Shown here in pieces: positions 47,097-55,521 of a DNA stretch of 64,000 nt. The position numbers and the translations under genes were made by a program. Origin of the DNA: Luteipulveratus mongoliensis (GTDB lineage: Bacteria > Actinomycetota > Actinomycetes > Actinomycetales > Dermatophilaceae); NCBI RefSeq assembly GCF_001190945.1, contig NZ_CP011112.1:4960001-5024000 (forward strand), in the 5' to 3' direction. Below the pieces are notes generated by a model. The model made no database searches, had not been told where the DNA came from, and saw only the letters and a program-made list of their open reading frames with translations. Numbering within the stretch: the first letter of the stretch is position 1; every line of letters begins with the position of its first letter.

Positions 47097-47639
47097 ATGG
47101 CGTACGAACCCGAAGACGTTCGACGTGACCTTCTGTATCTCCGCAAGGGGGTCGGGTACTCCCCGCGCCGGCTGGCTCGACGCACCGCTCTTCGAGCCGC
47201 TCTTGGCGGCGCTGAAGAGCGTGAGCCGATCGCGCGCGAGCGACTGATCTCGGCGATCCGATCGTTACGTGACGAGGACGCCGAGCTCCTGCTGCTGATC
47301 TATGGACTTGCATCGGCCGCGGAGGGCATGGTGCGGCTGCCAGATCGACGCGACGTCGCTGCCAAGCCATCCGGCATCGGCCGTGACGCCCTTGCCGATC
47401 GCGACGCCGCTGCCGTCGATCGGCTGCTCATCCAGCTGGTAGCCGAAGTCGCCGATTCCGTTGCGCGTGCCGGAGTCTCACAACGGCGTCGTCCAGCACT
47501 CCGTCGCGGTCACGACGCTCGTCCAGGATCGCCGACTCCTCGAAACGAGGCATCACTACCAGTTCTTCGCGACGTTCGACGGCGCGGAGTACCTCGTGTG
47601 GGGCACGGCGGCCGAGGAGGTCCCAGAACCTGTCGGTGA
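47097..47639 (+). CDS. Paralogue B, N-terminal part (frame 1 of a likely frameshifted gene)
   Basis: The open frame has 180 codons. The first 130 residues resemble paralogue A: VRRDLLYLRKGVGYSPRRLA, LISAIRSLRDEDAELLLLIY, and a final helix AAVDRLLIQLVAEVADSV. The last 50 residues (from about 47480) are Arg/Pro-rich and look out of frame. GGGGGA precedes the ATG at 47097. The C-terminal domain continues in another frame, see the next entry. The 408 bp in front hold no recognisable gene. Confidence 0.6.
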   Translation: MAYEPEDVRRDLLYLRKGVGYSPRRLARRTALRAALGGAEEREPIARERLISAIRSLRDEDAELLLLIYGLASAAEGMVRLPDRRDVAAKPSGIGRDALADRDAAAVDRLLIQLVAEVADSVARAGVSQRRRPALRRGHDARPGSPTPRNEASLPVLRDVRRRGVPRVGHGGRGGPRTCR

Positions 47640-48003
47640 TGTCACCGTGAAGACTGTCCAGGTCGAGAACGGCTACCTCCACCAGTTCTGGCTCCCGGCG
47701 CCGATGCAACGCGGACGGACGTACGATCTGCGCTTCGTGATGAAGGGCGATCCAGGCGATCCGCTCTGGCTGATGGGTGAAGGGCTGGCCTTCCACGAAC
47801 CGGTGCGAATCGCACGCTTCGAGGCGCGCTTCCAGGGCGAATGTCCTCCAGTGGTCTGGTCCTACAGCGGTCTCACTGCCCTGGAGCAGCCCGGCATTCC
47901 ACGGGCGACCAACCAGCTGGGGCTAGATCCCAAACGAACTGTCCAGGCAGAGTTCTACGACCTGTATGGCGGGCTGTACAGCGGGCTAGCCTGGGACTGG
48001 TGA
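47461..48003 (+). CDS. Paralogue B, C-terminal part (frame 2)
   Basis: The open frame has 180 codons but no clear ribosome site; possible initiators are TTG 47461 and GTG 47467. It starts with ESHNGVVQHSVAVTTLVQD and ends SGLAWDW, matching the C-terminal domain of paralogue A. In this family the two domains form one protein. A one-base shift near 47445-47480 would fuse this frame to the helical part. It may be a real separate protein, a pseudogene, or a sequencing error. Confidence 0.55.
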   Translation: MRVPESHNGVVQHSVAVTTLVQDRRLLETRHHYQFFATFDGAEYLVWGTAAEEVPEPVGDVTVKTVQVENGYLHQFWLPAPMQRGRTYDLRFVMKGDPGDPLWLMGEGLAFHEPVRIARFEARFQGECPPVVWSYSGLTALEQPGIPRATNQLGLDPKRTVQAEFYDLYGGLYSGLAWDW

Positions 48004-48059
48004 TCGAGTGAGGACTTCGGCGTGACTCGTCTGTCTGACGGCTCTGCTAAGAAACAGCT

Positions 48060-48902
48060 ATGAGAGCTGGCATGACTCCAGGAGAAGAGCAGCGCCTCCA
48101 TGCGCAGGTTGCGCGGGAGCAGCAGACACGTGCCATCTGGGCCGTCGCTGAAAACCTCAGAGGATCGCTGATCAACAAAGGGCTACTACTAGCGGCGTCA
48201 TTGATTGTTATCGACACCCTTCTCGTCTCGCACTATCAACCTGCCACCGCGCTGGCGCTGCTTCGTTCCACGCCGACGATGAGCCTACTGACCGGCGTGC
48301 TGCTGAATATGGGGCCAGTTCTAATAAACGTCGGCATCGTTGCCAGCTTGATACGGAGCGTTGGTGCAGCGGCCAAATCCGAGGATGTTGCCGCGCTCAC
48401 CTATGGCGGCGTTGCGCTCGGCCTGTTGTTCCTTGCTGGCTTCGTTGTGGACGAATCAATGCTCATCCGATGGTATCTCATGGTGGCGATCGTGGTTCCT
48501 GGGTTGACGGCCGCATACTTCGCGCGCAAGAGCGCCGACGAAGATGACTTGCCCGGCCTTGTCCACGCGGTCGCACTAGGTATCGGCCTTGCTTGCGTCG
48601 CGGTATATCTCAGCACTGACACTGTGCGCCAGAGTGTCATGCACCCCTATCTTCCACCTGAGCGCATAGTTTTCTCGCCGTCTACATCCGAACAATCATC
48701 AACAGAGATCGGATACGTCCTCTCGACCGACAATGCCTGGGCAACGATTATGCGGGAGCGTGATCGCTCGATCATCTACCGACCGGTCGACACGTTGGTC
48801 TCGCGCGATGCGTGCCTACTTCCGCAAGACGAGCCAGTGAAGCCCAGAAGCCGAGCCGCCGTCAGCACTGCAAAGACTCCCGCCTGTAGATGGCGCAAGT
48901 GA
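48060..48902 (+). CDS. Multi-pass membrane protein, unknown function
   Basis: The protein has 280 residues. Five to six TM helices lie between residues 35 and 195 (for example GLLLAASLIVIDTLLVS, VLINVGIVASLI, WYLMVAIVVPGLTAAYF and ALGIGLACVAVYLS). A C-terminal extracytoplasmic or cytoplasmic tail of about 80 residues is Ser/Arg-rich. It lies between paralogue B and the KAP NTPase, in the same direction; 57 bp and 273 bp gaps separate it, so an operon is uncertain. Confidence 0.6.
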   Translation: MRAGMTPGEEQRLHAQVAREQQTRAIWAVAENLRGSLINKGLLLAASLIVIDTLLVSHYQPATALALLRSTPTMSLLTGVLLNMGPVLINVGIVASLIRSVGAAAKSEDVAALTYGGVALGLLFLAGFVVDESMLIRWYLMVAIVVPGLTAAYFARKSADEDDLPGLVHAVALGIGLACVAVYLSTDTVRQSVMHPYLPPERIVFSPSTSEQSSTEIGYVLSTDNAWATIMRERDRSIIYRPVDTLVSRDACLLPQDEPVKPRSRAAVSTAKTPACRWRK

Positions 48903-49175
48903 GCTCGTGACGCGGGTACGGAGACGTCGCGTCCTCACAGGAGAGCTTGGGTTACCGATGTGACCGCGGGCGGCCCAGGCACACACGAACTGCTGGGGTT
49001 CTAGCTCCGGCCGGTTCAGCGCCGAGATCTGCAAGGTAGGGCTGGCTTAGCACCCTGCGACCCGGGCGACCTCCTCCAGAACAACGGGTATCGGCGTAGC
49101 TGATCGCAACACATCCTCTGTCCTGCAATCTGCGGTTCAGCTCCGCACGGATCTGCCAGGCAGGAGGATGTGGTC

Positions 49176-51263
49176 ATGACTGATGCGGTATGGACCGATG
49201 ATGCTCTCCTCTCTGGGGAAGAGGACACGTTGGGCCGGCTCCCATACGCGCAACGCGCCGCCGAGCTGATCCACTCGACGCAGTCATTTAGGTCGAGTGC
49301 AGTGTTCGGTCTGAGCGGCCCGTGGGGAAGCGGCAAGACCTCGCTGGTGAACATGATCGTCGAGGAACTTCAGACGGCCCATCGTGAGTGGGCGGTTGCC
49401 CGATTTACGCCCTGGGCGACCAGCGACATCTCAGGGCTCCTTGGGGAGTTCTACGCTGCGCTGGCCGAGGCACTGCCGCGGAAGAGGGGAAAGAACGTTC
49501 GGCGCGCGCTCTCCATCACAGCCGCAGTGGCCGCTCCTGCGGCCAACGTTATCCCTGTCGCGGGGGGCGCAGCCTCTGCGGGCGTCAAGATGGCCGCCGA
49601 CGCCTTGACAAAGGCCCCATCGTGGCAGTCGGCCTTCGACAAGGCGGCTCACAAGTTGAAGGAGCTCAAGCTGCCGATCCTGGTGGTGGTCGATGACATC
49701 GATCGCCTTCACAGCGATGAGCTCATGGCGTTGCTAAAAGTTGTCCGCCTCCTGGGGCGCTTCGATGGGGTTCAGTACCTACTGGCCTACGACGACGAGA
49801 CGCTCTACCGGAGCATGTCCGCCTCGAGCACGGTGAGTCCTCACGATGGGACCGCCGAACGCTTCATGGAGAAGATCGTGCAGTATCCGCTCTTCGTGCC
49901 GCCGATCCTGCGACACCAGCAACTCGCGCGACTTAATGCCGGATTCGGGCGGGTGTTGCGTCAGTACAGCGAAGACGATCCGAGCTATCGGGTCAGCGGT
50001 CTCATCGACTGCTTCCTTGCGCTCCTCACCACACCTCGGGCGATCGACCGCTACATCGCCCAGCTGCATCACCACATCCCGCTCCTACCGCCGGACGAGG
50101 TGGACGACGAGGACGTGCAGGTCCTGACCCTGGTCCGCGTCAGTTTCCCATCCTTGTTCAACGCCCTCCCGATGTTTAGGGACAGACTCATCTCGGGTCA
50201 CATCGGCGAGATAAAGTCCACAGGGAGCCCCCTAGAGTACGAGCCTTTCGACATCAATGCTCTCCTTGAGCTCGTACCGCTGGGCAAGCGGGACGTCGCT
50301 CGAGAGCTATTGACCTCGTTGTTCCCGAAGCTGCACGTCGAGGGGCAGATCGCTACGCACGCAAGCCCGCGGCGGCAGAGCATCCAGCACGAGGAATACT
50401 TCGACCGGTACTTTGCGATGGGCATCCTCGACCACGACATCAGTGATGCGGACGTTCAGGCAGCCGTAACCTCAGCGGCTGCTGGCGAGCCCGCCGACCT
50501 GACCAAACTCCTCCTCGAGACGACAGGCGACCGACGTGGCTTAGTTTTGAGCAAGGGAGCCAACCCTGACCATCATCCGACAATGGGTGCGGGCCGAATT
50601 CAACTTTCCAAAGCACTCGCGTCGATAGCGAACCACCTTCCGTCCGAGGACGCTCTTCCGTTCAGTCACCTCGATCAGGTGCTCATCTGGATCGCAGACC
50701 TTCTGGCCGAACTGCCAAAGGACACTGCATCACAGGACCTCGGGGTCGTGATTGACCAACTTGCGGACGCGGCACTACAGATTCGGGCCTGGAAGCGAGT
50801 CGGGAGCGCCGTCAGGCGGACCCACCAGGATGATGCGCCGCCGTGGTTCAACCAGACGACGGCTCGGCTTGTCGTGAGCGCCGCCACGAGCGTCGTTGAG
50901 CATCTTCAGGGCGGGGATGACGCAGAGCTGCGATTTGGAGTCGGCTACCAGATCCACTTCGTGCTGCGTCACGATCCTGACCTCCTCCGCACACCCGTCC
51001 GCGAGCTGCTTGACGCGAAGGAGATCTCGTTGTCCGTGTTGGCTTCACGGATCGTCTCCGTCCGCACCATTCTCGGCACGAAACCCGACTGGCAGCTGTC
51101 TCCCGACTTCGATCAAGAGACTTTCAACCAGATCGCACCCCCAGGCGACGACCCCTGGTATCACGAGCCAGCGGAGAGCAATGTGGACATCAGGGACCTC
51201 AGTTGGGCAAACCGACGCAGGTTCGTGACAGGAAAGGTGGACCCACCGCCGGCCTCCACTTAG
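49176..51263 (+). CDS. KAP-family P-loop NTPase
   Basis: The protein has 695 residues. Walker A GPWGSGKTS is at about residue 48, Walker B LVVVDDIDRL at about 169, and LLAYDDETLYRSM follows, all KAP NTPase hallmarks. Short hydrophobic stretches around residues 107-135 may be the membrane-inserted helices usual in KAP proteins. A large C-terminal part (about 330-695) is helical and unassigned. KAP proteins include phage-exclusion and other conflict-related NTPases. AGGAGG lies 8 nt before ATG 49176. Confidence 0.85.
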   Translation: MTDAVWTDDALLSGEEDTLGRLPYAQRAAELIHSTQSFRSSAVFGLSGPWGSGKTSLVNMIVEELQTAHREWAVARFTPWATSDISGLLGEFYAALAEALPRKRGKNVRRALSITAAVAAPAANVIPVAGGAASAGVKMAADALTKAPSWQSAFDKAAHKLKELKLPILVVVDDIDRLHSDELMALLKVVRLLGRFDGVQYLLAYDDETLYRSMSASSTVSPHDGTAERFMEKIVQYPLFVPPILRHQQLARLNAGFGRVLRQYSEDDPSYRVSGLIDCFLALLTTPRAIDRYIAQLHHHIPLLPPDEVDDEDVQVLTLVRVSFPSLFNALPMFRDRLISGHIGEIKSTGSPLEYEPFDINALLELVPLGKRDVARELLTSLFPKLHVEGQIATHASPRRQSIQHEEYFDRYFAMGILDHDISDADVQAAVTSAAAGEPADLTKLLLETTGDRRGLVLSKGANPDHHPTMGAGRIQLSKALASIANHLPSEDALPFSHLDQVLIWIADLLAELPKDTASQDLGVVIDQLADAALQIRAWKRVGSAVRRTHQDDAPPWFNQTTARLVVSAATSVVEHLQGGDDAELRFGVGYQIHFVLRHDPDLLRTPVRELLDAKEISLSVLASRIVSVRTILGTKPDWQLSPDFDQETFNQIAPPGDDPWYHEPAESNVDIRDLSWANRRRFVTGKVDPPPAST

Positions 51264-51445
51264 GGTCCGCTGCTCGCCGGACACAGCCACACTCCGCTCC
51301 GGAAGCGGCGCGAACGCAACAGCGAAGAGTTCTAGCAGTTACTCAGAAATCAACGACACGAAGAACTTCTCCAACGCACGCGGATCAACAGATCCGACCT
51401 CGTCCAAAATTTCCGCAGTCGGACGATGAGTGACCAAACAGAGGG

Positions 51446-51488
51446 GCGCACCGGCTTGGTGACCGCATTGGTCACCGAGCCGGTGCGC
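51446..51488. terminator. Hairpin terminator after the KAP NTPase
   Basis: Two 19-bp arms (51446-51464 and 51470-51488, one G-U pair) enclose a 5-nt loop. It lies in the 390-bp gap between KAP and the convergent secreted-protein gene. The gap holds no gene. Confidence 0.75.
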
Positions 51489-51536
51489 GTTCAGCGAGCG
51501 TGACCGGGCAGCCGCTGACGCTGCGGCGCAGACGAA

Positions 51537-51567
51537 AAGGACCCACCCGGTTGAGGGGTGGGTCCTT
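51537..51567. terminator. Hairpin terminator after the secreted protein gene
   Basis: The 11-bp arms AAGGACCCACC and GGTGGGTCCTT enclose a 9-nt loop. It is 90 bp downstream of the secreted-protein stop on the minus strand, and is also usable by the KAP message. Confidence 0.7.
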
Positions 51568-51656
51568 GACCGGCATCGGTCATCCGGGTCTGTGGCAGTG
51601 CGAGCGATCTGCGGCTTGAGCCGCGACCGGTCGATCAGTGAGCTGTTGCGACCGCG

Positions 51657-52223
51657 TCAGGGCATCGGGCACGCTCTCGTTGGGCCTGAGTTGCTGGTGA
51701 AGTTCATCAGGCAGATCCAGGTGTCGCTTCCGGCTCCGTTCGCCTGGACGAGGCGGACGCTGAACCTGATCGCCTTATTGGCAGGCAGAACTGGGCTCGC
51801 TTGGGCGCGCCATCCGCCGCCAGCTGGAGCGGCGATATTGGCACTGTGGATCCCAGGATCCGGGGCGCCCTGCTTGTCGAAGATCGACCAGTAGTAGACG
51901 GCGGTTCTGCGGCTCGTTTCCTTGTTGCTTCGGATGCACAGGGTCGCCTTGCCGGGCGCGGTTGTCGGCTTGTACCACCTGACCTGCCACTGCATGTATG
52001 GGTCCTTTGTCCCACTGTGGCTCCAGCGCAGGTTGTAGTTGGGTGTGTACGTCCAGAAGTTGTCTCCAACCAGTCCGGACGCGACCCCGACTCCCTGGGT
52101 GCACGCGACACTGTCTGCGGCCGACGCCGATGGTGCGGTCGCGACCCCCGTTGCGCCGATAGACCCGCTGGCAGCCGCAGCAGTTACCAGAATCGCGCTC
52201 AGTCGCTTGTTCAAAATCTTCAT
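51657..52223 (-). CDS. Secreted cysteine-containing protein A
   Basis: The protein has 188 residues. The Sec signal peptide (MKILNKR, then a hydrophobic core) has a cleavage site near SASAADS around residue 36. The mature part has four cysteines (VACTQ, TLCIR, WICLM and RACPMP), so two disulphides are possible, with strands such as WQVRWYKPTT. No family was recognised. GGAG lies upstream of the ATG. It is followed by another secreted protein gene in the same direction, 74 bp apart, which could be a two-gene unit. Confidence 0.65.
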   Translation of the reverse strand: MKILNKRLSAILVTAAAASGSIGATGVATAPSASAADSVACTQGVGVASGLVGDNFWTYTPNYNLRWSHSGTKDPYMQWQVRWYKPTTAPGKATLCIRSNKETSRRTAVYYWSIFDKQGAPDPGIHSANIAAPAGGGWRAQASPVLPANKAIRFSVRLVQANGAGSDTWICLMNFTSNSGPTRACPMP

Positions 52224-52297
52224 CAGACTCTCCCTTTGTCATTCCCCAGTGCTGGGACATCCCCGGAGCCCAGACTTTCCAACGGTGCGTTCTTGGG

Positions 52298-52756
52298 TCA
52301 GCAATGTGCCCCGACGTCGTAGACCGGTGTCGTTTTACGTGCGACCGACTGGGTCTTGAAGGCGTTCGGATTCGTCACGTTATAGATCCTCACTTCCCCG
52401 TAGTACTCGCCCGGGGAACAGGGGGCTGTCCCTGACGGAACCTGGCCGCCCTGCGCACCGCTTCCAAAGTTCATGCAGCGACTGGACACTGGAAGCCACT
52501 GCCAGCTGTACGGAGGCACCCATCTGCCGTAGTTCTGGATCGTGCACATGGACTTGATCGCGCTCGTTCGGCTCGAGAGCGCGCCGACCGACCAGGCACC
52601 TCCCCCCAAGTGCTGCGTGACGCTGAGCGTGTTACTGGCCGCCGACGCTGGCGGTGGCGATGCGGCCAGCCCGGCTGCGAGACCTAACCCGGTCGCGAGT
52701 CCGATGCACATTGTGCGACGGCGCATCGTGTAGCGGCTCTTCTTGTCTGCGAACAC
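52298..52756 (-). CDS. Secreted cysteine-containing protein B
   Basis: The protein has 152 residues with a signal peptide (RRRTMCIGLATGLGLAAGLAA, with cleavage near ASAAS). The mature region has four cysteines (SMCTIQ, SRCMNF, APCSPGE and AHC), with Gly/Ser/Tyr-rich strands. It is similar in type but not clearly homologous to protein A downstream. A second start at 52726 is possible. The first cysteine-containing residue near the signal core is unlikely to be a lipobox. Confidence 0.6.
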   Translation of the reverse strand: MFADKKSRYTMRRRTMCIGLATGLGLAAGLAASPPPASAASNTLSVTQHLGGGAWSVGALSSRTSAIKSMCTIQNYGRWVPPYSWQWLPVSSRCMNFGSGAQGGQVPSGTAPCSPGEYYGEVRIYNVTNPNAFKTQSVARKTTPVYDVGAHC

Positions 52757-52953
52757 CTTGAGATCCCCTTACGCGTCGGTGCTTCTTCTGCCGCCTCGCG
52801 CTCTCGCTCTCGGCCGCTTGGCTCTGACAACGGGCCAAGCCTGTCGCGGGTCAAGGCGTGCGCCCAAGAACCTCGGACGATTTCGGACAGCTCGCGGCCC
52901 TAGTCATGCGTGAACCTGGTGGGGTGGCTCCTCATCGGGATTAACCTTCATGT

Positions 52954-55485
52954 GTGGGGGGCGTCGACGCTGCACCGCTGCCGGGAGAGGCCAGGAGTCT
53001 GCCGGAGTTTGTCGCTGCCCTGCGTCAGCTGAAGGTCTGGCAGGGAGATCCGTCGGTTCGGGAGCTGGCGCGCCGGATCACAAGTCGTCGGCGGGATCGG
53101 GCGCGCCGTGCCGGGACTCACGGCTGGCAGACGATTGGACCGAGCACCGTCGGGAACTGTTTCAACGTTCGTCGCCGTCGGCTTGACCTAGATCTACTTG
53201 GTGAGCTGTTGAGCGCGCTTGACCTGGACCCGGCCGAGGCCGTCCAGTGGACTACGCGAGCTCGTCAGCTGCAAGCCGCTGCTGCCGACCGGCTAGAAGC
53301 TCTGCCGCAGGCTCGTCCTGCTTCACCTCGTCCAGGGCTGCTGATCAGAACTGATGCCGTTGGCACAGTCGCTGCGTCCGCCCGAGCCATCGTTACAGGG
53401 CTCCCAGGTGTCGGCAAAACCACCGTGGCGTTGGCGGCTGGCAGACAGATACTCGAAGCCCGACACGCACCCCCGGTGTCATTGCTCTATATGGCGGTCC
53501 CGGACGAGGCGGACTCGATCGGTGCGACCACCATGTTGGCAGAGCTGCTGCGCTCCAGCACTGGAGAGCCCTCCTCCACGGGGACACTCCGACGACGCAC
53601 GGTTCGGGACCTTGTCGAGATGCTGGTGAACGCGCTCGGCGAGCGCCCGGCGGTCCTGGTACTGGACAACGTGACGGGCACTGATCAGATCCGCTGGGTG
53701 AGTCAGCTCCCGACCACCATTCCGGTGATCGTGACGTCCCGCCGACGCCTACGACCTGCGGGCTTCGAGGCGATTCATCTCGAGCCCCTTGATGGGCACG
53801 CCAGCACGGCGCTGCTTCAGGCCCTGGTTGAGGACTCACACCAGCCGGATGGCTCGACCGACAGTTGTTCGGGCCGCCATGGCCAGCGGACCACGTCGGA
53901 CCTCGCCGAGCTTGCCGTCCTCAGTGGCGGTCTGCCCTTGACGCTGGCTGCGATCGCCGCCGCCGTGAACGACCGCGCTAACTGGACAGTGACCGATCAT
54001 GTGGAACGGCTCAGATCCGTACCGACGCTCCTCGGGGTGGAGGATGCTCTGAGCGAGTCCTATCGGCGTTGGCCCGAGGTCACCAGAGATCTGTTCGGCG
54101 TCATAGCGGACTGGCCAGCCGCGACCGTTCCAACAGCGCTGACCGAGGTGCTGGATCCTCGGTCGACTGGGGATACCGAGGTTCTTGTCGCCGAGAGCAT
54201 CCTGCAACCTGTCGACGAAACGTCATGGGCGATGCACGATCTCGTCGCCGCGTTCGGCCGACGGCGCGCCGTGGAGGACCTGCCTGTCAGCAGACGATCC
54301 GAAGCCTGGGAACGTGCCGTGGCCTGGTACGTCCAGCGATTACAAGCCATAGCCGTGGCTCCTACTGATGGTCCGCATGTTGACGGAAGATCCCCTGTGG
54401 AGTGGTGGCGCGCCGAACGTACGAACATGGTGAGCGTCGCGGACGCGTTGGCCCCACGAGGCATGCATCATGCTCTGGTCGACTTCGGCGAGGCGGCTGT
54501 TTCGGCGGGCGAGCGCTTCGGCGACTACGACCTGGTGCTGCGGGTCACGACCGCCGCGGGCCGATCCGCCCGCGCTCTTGGGCATACCGAACGAGAAGCC
54601 GGTCTGTGCTGCGGTCAGGCTCAGCTGCACCGCCGGCTGGGGCATGTCACTCAAGCGCGACGAGACGTGCGCCGTGGGCTACGCCTGTTGGAGGAGGATC
54701 CATCCGATACCCCGACTCGGGCACGGCTGCAGCTCTTCGCAGGAGTCGTTGAGTTCACGTCACAGCGGTACTCAGCCGCACGCCGCCACCTGACGGCTGC
54801 GCAACGCACCTTCGAAGCGGTCGGAGACAAGGCGGGGCGCATGCGGTCTCTGGCCAATCTCGGCATCGTTGAGAAGGAGACCGGCAACCTCGCCGCAGCT
54901 GCGCATGCATACCGACGGGCAATCGCACTGATCGATGACGACGACGCCATCTCACGCGCCAGACTGCTCGGAAATCTTGGAGAACTCGAGATCGAGCGAC
55001 TGGACCTCGACGCCGCCGTCGACGCTCTCTCCAGCTCCGCCGCACTCAACGAGGACCACGGCGCCCTCCACGACCAGGGAGTCGCGCTGGCCGGACTCGC
55101 CTGGGCGCACGCCTTGCGTGACGATCACACTGCTGCCATCGAGACCTTGCGGGCCGCGTACACGCTCGCCGAAGACATCGGGGATGACCTTCTGACATCA
55201 ACCATCGAGTGCCGTGGAGGCGACGTGCAGCGGGTCATCGGTAACCACGTCGCGGCGAAGGAAGCCTACGAACGAGCCATCCACCAGTGCCAACAGCTCG
55301 ACGCCGACTACACCCGCTACCGCGCCAGGGAAGGACTCGCGATGCTCGGCCTCGAAGCAAGCGACCCTCTCGCCCGGACAGCGCTCCTTGACCTGCTCGA
55401 CACCTATCAACGCCTCGGCCTCTCTGACGTCGACAGAGTGCGCCGCGCACTCATCCAAGACCACCCAGCAATGGAGCGGATGTAG
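52954..55485 (+). CDS. STAND-type NTPase: HTH, NB-ARC and TPR domains
   Basis: The protein has 843 residues starting at GTG 52954. The N-terminal XRE-like HTH (about 15-105) contains PEFVAALRQLKVWQGDPSV and STVGNCF. The NB-ARC NTPase (about 140-430) has Walker A GLPGVGKTT at 149-157 and Walker B PAVLVLDNVTG at about 232. The TPR array (about 500-830) has repeats such as AGRMRSLANLGIVEKETGNL. Such proteins act as signal-sensing regulators or as STAND immune sensors. It converges on the helical-repeat gene at 55.5 kb. Confidence 0.83.
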   Translation: MGGVDAAPLPGEARSLPEFVAALRQLKVWQGDPSVRELARRITSRRRDRARRAGTHGWQTIGPSTVGNCFNVRRRRLDLDLLGELLSALDLDPAEAVQWTTRARQLQAAAADRLEALPQARPASPRPGLLIRTDAVGTVAASARAIVTGLPGVGKTTVALAAGRQILEARHAPPVSLLYMAVPDEADSIGATTMLAELLRSSTGEPSSTGTLRRRTVRDLVEMLVNALGERPAVLVLDNVTGTDQIRWVSQLPTTIPVIVTSRRRLRPAGFEAIHLEPLDGHASTALLQALVEDSHQPDGSTDSCSGRHGQRTTSDLAELAVLSGGLPLTLAAIAAAVNDRANWTVTDHVERLRSVPTLLGVEDALSESYRRWPEVTRDLFGVIADWPAATVPTALTEVLDPRSTGDTEVLVAESILQPVDETSWAMHDLVAAFGRRRAVEDLPVSRRSEAWERAVAWYVQRLQAIAVAPTDGPHVDGRSPVEWWRAERTNMVSVADALAPRGMHHALVDFGEAAVSAGERFGDYDLVLRVTTAAGRSARALGHTEREAGLCCGQAQLHRRLGHVTQARRDVRRGLRLLEEDPSDTPTRARLQLFAGVVEFTSQRYSAARRHLTAAQRTFEAVGDKAGRMRSLANLGIVEKETGNLAAAAHAYRRAIALIDDDDAISRARLLGNLGELEIERLDLDAAVDALSSSAALNEDHGALHDQGVALAGLAWAHALRDDHTAAIETLRAAYTLAEDIGDDLLTSTIECRGGDVQRVIGNHVAAKEAYERAIHQCQQLDADYTRYRAREGLAMLGLEASDPLARTALLDLLDTYQRLGLSDVDRVRRALIQDHPAMERM

Positions 55486-55521
55486 CCCATTGTTCATCCG
55501 CCCAGCTATTCAATCCGCGCC

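Noticed and set aside
46631-47128. Plus-strand frame in the gap before paralogue B
   Set aside because: Composition is Arg/Ser/Thr-rich, no motif, no ribosome site; likely chance in GC-rich DNA.
51440-51570. Repeated hairpins, considered as a CRISPR array
   Set aside because: Only two unrelated inverted repeats without direct-repeat units or spacers, and no cas genes.
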